Below, piece by piece: positions 11,571 to 22,056 of a stretch of 64,000 nucleotides of DNA; positions within the stretch are counted from its first letter, which is position 1; each line of letters starts with the position of its first letter. Source of the stretch: Scilla litardierei (taxonomy: Eukaryota; Streptophyta; Magnoliopsida; Asparagales; Asparagaceae). The stretch lies in contig CM061139.1 of the NCBI GenBank assembly GCA_030789695.1, forward strand, positions 200,109,641 to 200,173,640, in the 5' to 3' direction. The translations under genes were made by a program, and so were the position numbers. The notes beneath the pieces were generated by a model that was not told the DNA's origin, searched no databases, and was given only the letters and a program-made list of their open reading frames with translations.

Positions 11571-12131
11571 AGATGTATGTAGCCACTACGCCATTCCATG
11601 TATGCACCAGATGTCACAAAGCAGCGTCGCTATTAGAAGAGGAATTTATATTGAGGAACCTTACATTGCTTATAGAAAGAATATAGTGTTCAAACTTAAA
11701 AAAAACAATTTATGGCCTCATGTAAAGTCCTCGGGCATGATTTCATAAATTTAGCATGCCTTTTTGGGTTTATCTTTTTTCTTTTTCCTTTTTCCCTCTT
11801 TTTTCCCTTTTCCTTGGCACAAGCTGTTGGCCCAAGTCAATTTCCTTCGTGCCCTTCTTTCTTTCTTTTTCTTATTTCTATTCCCCTCTATTTTCCAAGC
11901 CCACGGCATGCCACCGGCCCTTCTCCCTCCTTTTATAAATTTTCTTGTCTTCAACAGCAAGCACACGAAACCACAGCCAATTCCTCTCACCGAGCCCACC
12001 TCCACTTTACTGATCTCATCGAACGGTTGCCCTCTCCCACCCTCTTCTTCGACAAAAATGAGAAACCAATAAGCTCCCCTCTCTTCAACACGAGCCGCAA
12101 CTGCCGCCTTGTCTCTGTGCATTACGCCTCT
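11571..12131. other. Unclassified sequence, left flank of the Reina-like insertion
   Basis: It is pyrimidine-rich at 11,760-11,935, followed by a TATA-like CTTTTATAAATTTT near 11,932. It continues, once the inserts are removed, at 17,850-18,323 and then 37,761-38,170. The joined piece could be a promoter and leader of a host gene or a long LTR. I see no conserved protein. Confidence 0.4.
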
Positions 12132-12653
12132 TATAAGAGTCTCGACGGAGCTAATGGAAAGAGGTGTCTCTGCGCCACCGTCTTCAAGCTTAAGAATGGA
12201 GGTTGCCGCGAACTTGGGATTAAAGGAGGTAGCCGTCGGATCACAAGCTGGAGAGATCTCATCCCTACAGCATGGTGATAATCCTAGCCGTTGAGATAGT
12301 AAGTGGAGGAATGTAGTCCCTTGATATGGGTGGGCCCAATGTGAGAAATAGATGTGTTCTTTCCTCACCCCAGCTAAATTCGGACCAGGGATGGAGAAGG
12401 GTTTATATGATTCTAACAAAATTCTGTTAGGGCATTTGTTAGGAGATGGAGAAGGGATAAAGGGCAGATTTGGAGAGAGTTGTAATCATCGTGTATTTGG
12501 AATGAATCTAGTCTCATTTGAGATTTTCGTTTTCTTCATTTGTTCTTATTTGTTCCTATTTTTCTTTCTTTGAGTTGTGATTGCAGAATCCATGGGACAG
12601 CCACGGAAGCGTTCTGAGGAAGAGGAGCCCCCTGAGGAGGAGGTATCTCCACA
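12132..12653 (+). repeat. 5' LTR of the Reina-like element
   Basis: It starts TATAAGAGTCTCG (TG decayed to TA) and ends TATCTCCACA, then the primer binding site. Its last 62 bp (from ATG 12,592) are in frame with gag. Confidence 0.9.
12541..12586 (+). promoter_or_regulatory. Possible 3' splice site just before the gag start
   Basis: A long pyrimidine-rich run ends in TTGCAG (12,581-12,586), five bases before the gag ATG at 12,592. It looks like a strong plant splice acceptor. The same sequence is kept in the 3' LTR near 17,720-17,785. No donor could be assigned. Confidence 0.4.
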
Positions 12654-13353
12654 ATTGGTATCAGAGCAACCAAGTTCGAGCCAGCGGGAGGAGGAGAACG
12701 ACGAAGAGAATGCCATCGATGAAGAGACTTGGACCGAAAGGTTTCAAAGGTTGGAGGAAGAGTAGAAGGCGGTCCATCATCAAATCCAACAACAATGGGA
12801 GTTGATTCAACAGGATCAAAAGGCTACTCATAACAGGATTGAGCAACAATGGAACTTGGTGCAGCAGCAGCTTCAGCAACAAATTGCCATCAACACTGCC
12901 CAGTACCAAAGCCTCGCAAGTAAGATGGATGAACTCTCTAAAGGAGCCTTACATCTAGTTACTTGTCTAGATAACTACAGGAGACCAGATCAGCCAGAAG
13001 GAGATCAATCATCTTTCAATGCTAGGGAGAATTCCAACAATAGACGATGGGAAGGGTCAGGAAGCAGGGAGAACAATCCTAAGGGCTTGAGACCAGAGTT
13101 TCCCACATTCAAAGGAGGAGAGGAGGTTATTCCATGGATTAATCAAGTAGTTCAGATTTTTGAGTATTACAAAACTGAAAGGAGTTCATGGGTGAAGGTG
13201 TGTGGGTTTTACTTGAAGGAAGAAGCCTTACAGTGGTACGACTGGGCGAAAATTAACGTGGATGAATTCATGGTGTGGAATCACTTTAAGAAAGAGATAT
13301 TGGCTAGGTTTGGACCCCCCAGAAATGGAAAAACCTTTCCAAGTCTTTACTAA
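12592..13353 (+). pseudogene. Gag of the Reina-like element
   Basis: The frame opens at ATG 12,592 inside the 5' LTR, runs through the primer binding site, and continues to 13,353 with one stop (TAG 12,763). The N-terminus is acidic and Glu-rich. A Gln-rich coiled-coil-like stretch (HNRIEQQWNLVQQQLQQQ) follows, then the Retrotrans_gag capsid core (LRPEFPTFKGGEEVIPWINQ, ALQWYDW, NHFKKEILARFGPP). A frameshift near 13,315 ends it. It would form the particle shell. The start in U5 is unusual but is supported by the unbroken frame across the LTR edge. Confidence 0.75.
12656..12668 (+). other. Primer binding site (tRNA-Met)
   Basis: TGGTATCAGAGCA follows the 5' LTR after two bases. Here it is also translated as part of gag. 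Confidence 0.9.
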
Positions 13354-14232
13354 GTTGAAGCAAGAAAGTTCTGTGAGAGAATACTTGAAGAAATTAGAGA
13401 AGGTGATGTGATTCTTAGACAGGTTGCCCAAGGAGTACATCCTGGATAAGTTTGTTCGGGGGGGCTTAAGGAGGAGATTAGATTTGAGGTTGCTGCTGCA
13501 GAACCTTAGGATCTTAAAAATGCAATATGTTTGGCCAAAAATTTCGAAAAGAAATTTCTTACAACAAAGAAGACCACCAGACTACCAGCAATGAGTGGAG
13601 TCCAAGGCAGATCTACCCACAATGCTGCAGGAGTTGGGAATACTAATAAGGCTATTGCACCATCTCCAATTTCCAGGAAGTTAACAGATGAAGAAATCCA
13701 ATATAAAAGAAGGAACCATTTGTGCTTTGGGTGTGATGAGAAGTGGAGTAGGGATCACAAATGTAAGAAGTTATTCATCATGGAAGGTATATGGGAGGAG
13801 GAAGAATACTGTGGGGAAGCTGATAACACCGAGAAGGAGGAATTGCCTGGGAGTGAACCAAATCAGGAGGGGGATCACTTACATACTATTTCACTACAAG
13901 CTATGTGTGGTATTCCAGCAGCTCACACTATAAGAGTTGAAAGCTGTATTAAGGGGCAAGCAGTTCAAGTCCAAGTGTATTCTGGCTCAACTCACAATTT
14001 TATCCAGCCTAAATTGGCCAAGAATCTGGGATTGGAAGTAGAAGAATTAAAGAATTTTAAAGTGTGGGTGGCTAATGGTGATAATCTTGAGGGATCAGGG
14101 ATTTGCAGGAATGCGTTGCTAAAGTGCCAAGGAATTACTGTTCCATTGGACTTACTCCTACTGCCAATGAGAGGAAATCAAATTGTATTGGGAGCTCATT
14201 GGCTTAAACAGTTGGATGACATAGTGCGATGA
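13354..14232 (+). pseudogene. Gag C-terminus, zinc knuckle and protease of the Reina-like element
   Basis: Frame-shifted gag continues to about 13,530. The ORF 13,531-14,232 carries LCFGCDEKWSRDHKC, a chromovirus-type CX2C...HXC knuckle. About 80 residues on comes VYSGSTHNFI, the aspartic protease site. The family has VDSGSTHNFI, so the catalytic Asp is replaced by Tyr (codon 13,976). NQIVLGAHWL is the usual end of the protease fold. Polyprotein cutting would fail. Confidence 0.8.
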
Positions 14233-14582
14233 CATAGTGCTGAATTTTAAAAAGTTACAGATGAAATTCCATTATTAGGAAAGTGAGTATACTTGGCAAG
14301 GAGCAAAGGGGGAAACACGGATGGTTAGTGATAAATTGATGAGAAAAACATTGAGGCAAGAGGGCAGTGGCTATTTAATCCAATTGAGACAGCTACTCAG
14401 TGGAAGTGTGGAGGGCAAGGAATTCAGAATCAACCCCCAGAACTACAGAGGTTAATGGCAAAGTATTTTATAATATTTGAGGAACCCAGGACCTTACCAC
14501 CACAGAGGCACTGTGACCACAATATCCCATTGGAACCTAATGCCAGGCCAGTATGTGTTAGACCCTACAGACATGCCCACTT

Positions 14583-15789
14583 TTGAAGGGAGAGATTGAG
14601 AAACAGATTGTTGCAATGTTGAACTCTGGAATAATCCGTGCTAGTACTAGTCCCTATGGATCACCTGTAGTCATGGTAAAAAAATCTGATGGCTCTTGGA
14701 GAATGTGTGTAGACTATAGAATTTTGAATCAGCAAACAGTGAAAGATAAGCTTCCCATGCCTATAATTGAGGAGCTTTTAGATGATCTTCATGGAGCAGT
14801 AGTTTTCTCTAAACTGGATCTTAGGTCTGGATATCATCAGATAAGAGTTCGAGAAGAGGATATGTACAAGACAACATTTTTAACACATAATGGCCATTAC
14901 GAGTTTATTGTGATGCCATTTGGGCTGACTAATGCTCCGTCAACCTTCCAATCTTTGATGAATCAGGTTTTCAGGTCAGTGTTAAGGAAATATGTCTTAG
15001 TTTTTTTTGATGACATATTACTTTACAGCACAAATTTCTACTCATCTGGAGCATTTGGAGGAAGTCTTTAAGATTTTGAAGTCTAATCAACTGTTTGTGA
15101 AGCTCTCAAAGTGCCAATTCAACAAGAAGTCTCAACAAGAAGTCTGTAGACTATTTGGGCCATGTAATTTCTGGGGAGGGTGTTGCAGCAGACCCTAAGA
15201 AAATAGAAGTTGTGGTGGCATGGAGTGAGCCCAAAACAGTGAAAGGGTTGAGAGCTTTCATTGGGTTAGCTTTGTATTACCGCAAGTTTGTTAAAGGGTT
15301 TGGGTGCATTACAGCTCCCCTTACCAACATGCTGAAGAAGGGAGAATTTTTGTGGAGTGATGAAGCTCGGATAGCTTTTCAGAAGCTGAAGAATGCCTTG
15401 GTGACTTCTCCAGTATTAACCTTACCAAATTTCAATAAAGAGTTCATTGTGAAATGTGATGCTTCTGGGCAAGGGATTGGGGCTGTTTTAATGCAAGAAG
15501 GAATGCCCATAGCCTATCTAAGTTCTAAGCTGAAGGGGAAAATTAACTGGTGTCCACTTATGAAAAGGAGTTGCTAGCACTCATAATAGCTACAAAGAAA
15601 TGGAGTCATTATCTTATTGGGAGGAAATTTGTGATACGTGCTGACCATAGAAGTCTAAGCCACTTGTTATCCCAAAGGTTGCAACATGGAATACAAAGTA
15701 AATGGCTTGTCAAGCTACATCAATTTGATTACAAAGTGGAGTTCAAGCCTGGGAGGAAGAATGCCGCAGCTGATGCTTTGTCTAGGTAG
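14583..15789 (+). pseudogene. Reverse transcriptase and RNase H of the Reina-like element
   Basis: Reverse transcriptase has [49 protein letters not shown] and [10 protein letters not shown] (the F/Y-x-D-D box is intact, about 15,003-15,030). A frameshift near 15,040 moves the frame. GHVISGEGV and APLTNMLKKGEF mark the connection. RNase H has IVKCDASGQGIGAVL, then a frameshift near 15,550, then YEKELLALI and ADHRSLSHLL and ends NAAADALSR. Catalytic residues of both enzymes survive in separate frames. Confidence 0.85.
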
Positions 15790-15927
15790 CCTGAAGGAGA
15801 AGATTTCCTGCAAGAAGACTACTATACTTTGTGCAAACTATCAGTGGTGCAAGCTGACTGGATGCATGGTATTAAGGACATGGTAAGCAAGGATGAGTTT
15901 TTTAAAGAGCTGGAGTAAAAACTACAA

Positions 15928-16836
15928 TTGGACACCAAGCAAGTTGAAGATATTAAGAAGGTGGATATATTGTATTATTATAAAGGAAATATATTGATAA
16001 ATCCTGAGAACCAAGAGGTAGTGAAAATTCTGATGAAAGAACACCATAGATCACCTTTGGGGGGACATTCAGATGCTGCTAGAACTACACACAGATTGAG
16101 GAGTGTTTTCTTTTGGAGGGGCATGATGTCAGATGTGAAGAGGTTTGTAGGAGAATTCGATACCTGCCAACGCAGCAAGGCAGAGAACCTAGCTTATACT
16201 GGACTGTTACAACCACTTTCAATCCCTAATCAAATTTGGGAAGATATATCTATGGATTTCATAATTGGGCTACCACCATGTGGGATGTCAGTGCTGTATA
16301 TGTGGTAGTTGACATGTTATCAAAGGGGGCACACTTTTTTTTGGAATCAAGTATCCTTTCACTGCCAAGCAAATAGCCCAAGTCTTCTTCAATGGGTGTT
16401 CAAACTGCATGGACTCCCAAAATCTATGGTAAGTGACAGAGATCCAATTTTCACTGGCTTATTCTGGAAAGAGTTATTAGCTTTGCAAGGAACTATTATT
16501 GCTATGATCTCCTTGTACCATCCTCAATCAAATGGGCAAACAGAGATAACTAATAGACAGTTAGAGTGCTATCTGAGATGTTTTTGCATTCATAAGCCTA
16601 AGGAGTGGCTGAGGTGGCTGCCATTAGCTGAATATTGGTTTAATACCACATGGAAGGCACCTACCCAAATGACTCTCTTTGAAGCAATGTACGGGAGGAA
16701 ACCACCATCATTGTTAAGCTATGTTCCACATACAACAAAGGTGCAAGGAGTTGAGGAGGAATTGTTCTCTAGGGAAGTTACACTTCAATTTCGAAAAGAC
16801 AATTTGAGAAGAGATCAAGGCCGTATGAAAAAATAG
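15928..16836 (+). pseudogene. Integrase of the Reina-like element
   Basis: The zinc-binding N-domain is recognisable (HHRSPLGGHSDAARTTHRL then EFDTCQRSK). The first cysteine of the usual C-x-x-C pair is Phe, so metal binding is impaired. The core has MDFIIGLP, SDRDPIFTGLFW and NGQTEITNRQLECYLR, giving the D-D-E triad, with a stop at 16,306 between the first and second Asp. PLAEYWFNTT and MTLFEAMYGRKPP close the core. Confidence 0.82.
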
Positions 16837-16863
16837 GCAGACAGGAGAAGGACTGAGAGGATA

Positions 16864-17300
16864 TTGGAAGTTGGTGATTGGGTTTACTTACGTCTCCAAC
16901 CCTACAGGCAAGTTACTGCATCAATGAGAAAACCCCATACATTGTCTCCTAATTATTATGGACCATATAAGATAATTGAGAAAATTGGCCCAGTGGCCTA
17001 TAAGCTGGAAATGCCAACTTCGTCCAAGATTCACCCTGTATTTCATGTTTCACAACTGAAGGAGAAGATGGGAACTGGAGTGGAAGTTCAGAATGATCAA
17101 CCCTGCTATTTGGAAGAAGTTGTGGATGAGCCAGAGTCAATTTTGGATCGACGAACAGTTCGTCTGAAAAATGCACTGATTTCGCAGGTCTTAATCAAAT
17201 GGAGGTAGAGGGATGCTGATGATATAACTTGGGAGAGCTACTGGGACTTAGTGAAGCGTTTTCCAACCTTCAACCTTGAGGCAAGGTCGAAAAATGGGGG
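16864..17300 (+). pseudogene. Integrase C-terminus and chromodomain of the Reina-like element
   Basis: GDWVYLRLQPYRQ, LSPNYYGPYKIIEKIGPVAY and IHPVFHVSQLKE are the GPY/F module of chromovirus integrase. After EPESILDRRTVRLKNA comes QVLIKWR, a stop at 17,206, then ITWESYWDLVKRFPTFNLE, which is a chromodomain with its conserved W-E aromatic pair. In chromoviruses this domain targets integration to marked chromatin. The stop removes its C-terminal half. Confidence 0.8.
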
Positions 17301-17304
17301 GTAA

Positions 17305-17844
17305 TGTAAGAGTATCGTCGGAGCTAATGGAAAGAGGTGTCGCTGTGCCACCATCTTCAAGCTTAAGAATGGAGGTTTCCGCGAACTTGGGATTAAAGGA
17401 GATGGCCGTTGGAATGGAGGGAGCCATCGGATCAGAAGCTGGAGAGATCGCATCCCTACAGCATGGCGATAATCCTAGCCGTTGAGCTAGTAAGTTGAGG
17501 AATGTAGTCCCTTGATATGGGTGGGCCCAATGTGAGAAAGAGTTGTCTTCTTTCCTTACCCCATCTAAATTCGGACCAAGCGATGGAGAAGGGATTATAG
17601 GATTCTAACAGAATTCTGTTAGGGCGTTTGTTAGGAGATGGAGAAGGGAAAAAGGGCGGATTTGGAGAGAGTTGTAATCATCGTGTATTTGGAATGAATC
17701 CAGTCTCATATGATATTTTCATTTTCTTCATTTGTTCTTATTTGTTCCTATTTTTCTTTCTTTGAGTTGTGATTGCAGAATCCATGGGACGGCCACGGAA
17801 GCGTCCTGAGGAGAGGAGCCCCCTGAGGAGGAGGTATCTCCATA
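17305..17844 (+). repeat. 3' LTR of the Reina-like element
   Basis: It starts TGTAAGAGTATCG directly after the purine tract AAAAATGGGGGGTAA and ends TATCTCCATA, then the CCTCT duplication. The gag-start region is retained but frame-shifted by a deletion at about 17,810. Confidence 0.9.
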
Positions 17845-18323
17845 CCTCTCCTCTCACCACGATACCACACGAAACACGTCACATAATTCTCCAACAGCTC
17901 TCTTCCTTCCCTATAACTCTTCTTTAGAGTTTTCATGGGTTTTCTTGCTTGCAAAAATTTTGTTTTTCCTCCCAAAGTTTAGATTTGTTCCGTTGAGGCG
18001 TTTGATCTCGTTGTTTGGCATAAAATCCTTTCAAAGCTTTCAACTTTTCCTTAATCAAGCAATCACAGCCGTGGATCGGTAAGGTGGTAGGGCTTGAGCG
18101 GGGATTACGGTGGTTTTCGGCATCGATTCACGGTAGATTATTCTTAATCCAAGTTTGCTTTGGTTAATTTATATAAAGTTTGAATCTTTAGTATTATTTG
18201 TTTGGAGAAATTTATCTTGTGCTAGAAAGTGATTTTAGTATTCATGCAATGATAAGGGATTTTTGAGGGATATGATGATAAGGGATGTATTGAGAGATTT
18301 TATTCCCTTTGGGAAATTGGGGC
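17845..18323. other. Unclassified sequence between the Reina-like and Tat elements
   Basis: AT-rich, no recognisable protein. It is the continuation of 11,571-12,131 and is itself cut at 18,323 by the Tat element. The last five bases, GGGGC, are the left copy of that element's duplication. Confidence 0.5.
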
Positions 18324-19150
18324 TGATACAACCCTCCTGAGCGGACTGAGACGGAGAGGGCCAAACCCACGGTCCGAGCCCATGGGCCAGGACGGGATTA
18401 TGCCCCGGCCTAAGAGCCCCACAAAGGCCTCGAGCCATAACGGCCCTGGACTGACGTAGAGGGAACCGCTAACCCTCGGGAAAGGTTGAGGTAACCGCTC
18501 CCCCGAATTGCGCCCACCTTCATTACCTTTCAAGATCCCCATTATGCCCACCTTGATGACCCATCAAGGGACTATCAAAGCGGCGGATGGACGAGGGGGA
18601 CGTGCGGTTCAGCCTCTACAAAAGACCCAAATATCGAAAGATGAAGGGACCCGGGATTTCTGAATACTCTCCCGTCAGGTATTCCTTCTCCGATGACTTT
18701 GTCTTCCACCTTACAATTCTCCTCCACAGCCTGGCCTGAGGATTCGTGTGTCGGTCTCTCTGTGAGCCGTACTCCGCGATCCCACTGGGCACCTTTCAGA
18801 ACATATCTGATTTTGGCATCGGATGGGACTTGGTCGGAACCAAGGTCCAACCCCCTGACGAGCTCTCTTGTCTGCGCATGTCAAGGAGACTTCATCCCGC
18901 CGAGGCTACCCCTCGATGCTTCGCCCACCAGAGCCGAGCGACCTTGACAACGAGCTCGTTCGCCACTCCACTCGAGGAAGCCATCGCTCTTCCGAAGCTA
19001 CCCTTCGGGACACCGATGCTCGGAACCGTGCTTTCCTGATCGAGCGAATGCACCTCTACCTGATCCCGGTGGACGCACGTGTCCCGCATGACCGCGTTGG
19101 CATCCGACCTTCGAGACTACCGAAAAATGGTGGGAAAACACCCCAAAAAT
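18324..19150 (+). repeat. 5' LTR of the Tat element
   Basis: It starts TGATACAACCCTCC and ends near CACCCCAAAAAT, one base before the primer binding site. CTCTACAAAAGACCC near 18,614 is the probable leader region, but a TATA box is not clear. Confidence 0.85.
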
Positions 19151-19151
19151 C

Positions 19152-19169
19152 TGGCGTTATTTGTGGGAA
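19152..19169 (+). other. Primer binding site (tRNA-Arg type)
   Basis: TGGCGTTATTTGTGGGAA matches the Tat-lineage site TGGCGCCGTCTGTGGGAA with three C-to-T changes, as expected from decay of methylated cytosines. Positions 19,170-19,852 hold the leader with no recognisable gene. Confidence 0.75.
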
Positions 19170-19852
19170 TGAAGTTTTCGTCCACGTCATCCACAATAAG
19201 CAACATGGAGCAGCATTACAACGGATCCACAAGCCTGCCGACCATCCCCTCCCGAATGGAACCGGGCACAGCTATTCCGCAGAGGGAACCGACAATTCGC
19301 GCTTGGAAACCCGTCAACTACTCGATCATCTCGCTCAGTAGATGAACGCCAACTTCCGAACTCTGGCAGCGGACATCCAACAACTCGCAGGCCCGCAACA
19401 CCCCTTAGGAGAGAACCATGCAGGGTTCAGTGACCACTCGGGGCAGCACCCCCCACTACACTTAGCCGTAGTTGCGGACCGAGAAGGTGAAGGCTAGAAA
19501 CGGGAGCGCTTACCGATCCCCACTTCTCTCCGAACAAGGGGAGGGGAGAACCATGTGGACCGGGGGCAAATCGACGACGGCTTCGTCCAAACGGTCCCGC
19601 TCGACCAGGCGCTGGTCACCCAGCCGCACGGACACCGAGGGGCACCTGGGACGAAGCAAGAACCCACGCCGGAAGAGGCCGAGAAGCCGCGAGGAACGTC
19701 GCCGCAGAGAACGCACTCGACAACTTACGCCGATCCTCGACTGAGATGGCCACCGAGGGAATCCTCCCTGCGTCTCCGTCGACCCGCCCCGATAGCCCGA
19801 GCGCCACGGCGAGGCACCAGCCGGCCAGGCAAATTTGAGGCCACTGGCTGCT

Positions 19853-20756
19853 GACCATTACCCGTTGGCAAGAAGCATCACCAACGCATGGGTACCCTCC
19901 AAGTTCAAAGTGCCAGCCCTGGAGAAATACGACAGAACGGGGGACCCTGAAGAACACGTTCTGGACTACCAAGGGATCATGAGGTTCTAGGGAGCTGACA
20001 ACACTCTGCTCTGCTACGATTTCTACACCACCCTCAAGAAGTCCGCCCGGGACTGGTACAACAGCCTCCCTGATCGGTCCATCAACAATTTCCAGAACAT
20101 ATCCCAGATGTTCTGCCAGCAATTTGTGGCCGGACGTAGAGGAAGCCCGGCTCGGACATCCTGTTCAACGTGATACAGAGGCTGGACGAGACCCTGAAGG
20201 CTTACTTGAAGCGATTGAATGCCTAGAAGCTGAACGTCGAGAGCTGCCTTGAACTGGTCGTGACGACAGCCCCAAAGAAGGGGCTCCGACATAGGGGCGT
20301 GAAGAACTAACACAATGCCCCCCGAAGAACCTTGTCGAGGTCATAGCTGGGGCGAAACGGTTCATGCTGACCGAAGAGGCCCTGGCTGCAGAAGGGGGAG
20401 AGCTCCAAGCGCGGCGAAGGCGAGCGTCACGAGCTGGAGGATCACATGCAAGAGAAAAATCCAAAAGGAAAGCAGCGCAAGGGAGAAGTGCCGCCCACCA
20501 AGCTGAACTCAACCCAGGACGCCGTCCTAACACAGGCTCAGAAGGAGGACCACATCAACAAGCCGCCCCTAAGATGAAGGCTGGTCGAAGGGACGATGAA
20601 AAGTACTGCAAGTACCACAAGGACAACGACCACGATACCGATGACTGCTGGCACTTAAAGGACATCGACCAGCTGATTAGCCATGGACACCTAAAGAATT
20701 TTGTTAATGCCTCGAAGGCGACCGCCGGAGAGGGTACATCCATGCAAATGGACTAG
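19853..20756 (+). pseudogene. Gag of the Tat element
   Basis: From about 19,860 the plus strand reads SKFKVPALEKYDRTGDPEEH, then ARDWYNSLPDRSI and FCQQFV, which is the Tat/Retand gag core. A stop (TAG near 19,988) and frameshifts break it. The last ORF (20,364-20,756) is Arg/Lys-rich and ends with YCKYHKDNDHDTDDCWHLKD. This is the C-x-x-H...H-x-T-x-x-C motif that replaces the CCHC knuckle in this lineage. The sequence continues to the Athila-like insertion at 20,900 without protease. Confidence 0.8.
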
Positions 20757-21184
20757 GGGAAGAAGGTGAACGTCGTCCAAACCCCATTGCGCATAATCAA
20801 GTGAGGGAGCGGGCCAATCAACCGTGACTCCTCCCCCGGGCAAGCTATGCGCGCCCACCGTTATCTTCCCTGCGTTTTCGTATTCCTCCCCGAATGTACT
20901 GATCACTCCATATTTTACACCTTTTTTCCGTGGATTTGCATGCCATTTAGATCGCCCAAATCATGTTTTTCACGATATATCGACGATATTGCGATGCTTT
21001 TCACGATTTGTTGTTTTTGTCGCATTTCAGGTGATTTGGCGCGATTTGGAGTGATCTCGAGACGCGCTTACTCTACACGGCCACCGACGACCTCCCCGAG
21101 GGATATTTTACTGTTGGAGAGGAGCGGAAGAAGAATGGATGTCGCAGGAGCGACGAGGAGGCGAAAACAATCAGATTGGGCATT

Positions 21185-21580
21185 TTTGTGTCCCACTCGG
21201 CCGAGTGGAGGAGCCACTCGGCCGACCAGCGAGACACTGCTCGGCCGACCCGTTCAGACACGTTTTCCATGTGTACTCGGCCGAGCGACGGAGACCACAT
21301 CGGCCGAGTGACGATACCACGTCCGCCCAAGTGGCGCCCAGACGAAGGCCCTCAAAAATATCGAAGTTACTGTTTTTCGGCCACCTGAGCTTCAGAAGAC
21401 CCACTCGGCCGAGTGGTAAACCGCGTCCGCCCGAGTGCAGTAAAGCCATCGGCCGAGTGACGACAACTCACTCGGCCGAGCCGCCTCCGAACCGAAGACC
21501 CTTGAAGCCCCCGACTTACTGGAAAATGACAGGGTTTTCACTCGGCCGAGCGACTTTTGTCACTCGGCCGAGTGCGATGC
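21185..21580 (+). promoter_or_regulatory. ACTCGGCCGAGT palindrome array in U3
   Basis: About ten full or near-full copies of the 14-bp palindrome CACTCGGCCGAGTG occur in 400 bp, spaced irregularly by roughly 10-80 bp. The array ends about 80 bp before the TATTTAAG box. The same block is present at about 31,318-31,712 in the 3' LTR. Position and palindromic form suggest binding by a dimeric factor, which is inference. Confidence 0.6.
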
Positions 21581-21657
21581 GCTGCCTGTAGCGAAATTTG
21601 CGGAAAACAGGCTGTGCAGGGGCGTTTTGGTCAGGATTTTTGGACGATTTTTGGGGC

Positions 21658-21665
21658 TATTTAAG
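21658..21665 (+). promoter_or_regulatory. TATA-like box of the Athila-like LTR
   Basis: TATTTAAG followed by CCC. The same octamer is present in the 3' LTR (31,789-31,796) and, on the minus strand, in the related LTR at 62,031-62,038, in each case just downstream of the palindromes. Confidence 0.55.
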
Positions 21666-22056
21666 CCCTGTTTTTACCCTAGTTTTAGGAGCCATCTCTT
21701 AGATTTTTTGCAGCTTTTTGAGATTACTTTTTAGCTTTATTATTTGTGATTGGAGAAGAGAAAAACTTGGATTTTTGTTGGATTAATTGAAGAACTACTT
21801 TGGTTTGCATCTCTCTTCCCCAAAAACTCTATTTTTATTGTTTATATCATTGTTGTGATGAATTCCATTGTCTATTTCATTGATTATTTTTGTGCTATTG
21901 TTATGATTTGTGAGTAGTCTCCACGTCTTGGGGCGTGGGGATGAACCCTACAAGCCCAATTTCGTATTTGTGATGAATTGGTAGAAATTGTGCTAGAATC
22001 AATAATTAGAGATTAGATTGGGATCGAATTACTACGGATAGCTAGGTATTCATATC

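Larger units (their letters stand above)
12132..17844 (+). mobile_element. Complete, decayed Reina-like chromovirus (Ty3/gypsy)
   Basis: LTRs at 12,132-12,653 and 17,305-17,844 are flanked by a perfect CCTCT duplication (12,127-12,131 and 17,845-17,849). Internal order is primer binding site, gag, zinc knuckle, protease, reverse transcriptase, RNase H, integrase, chromodomain, purine tract, as in Ty3/gypsy chromoviruses. The 5.7 kb size, short LTRs and RNase H sequence (APLTNMLKKGEF) suit the Reina clade. Every domain has stops or frameshifts, and the protease aspartate is lost. The two LTRs differ by many substitutions and a ~15-bp indel, so this is not a recent insertion. Confidence 0.92.

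Noticed and set aside
11751..12419. Minus-strand frame of 222 codons ending Lys-rich
   Set aside because: It crosses the left edge of the Reina-like LTR and translates a pyrimidine tract, so it is not a gene.
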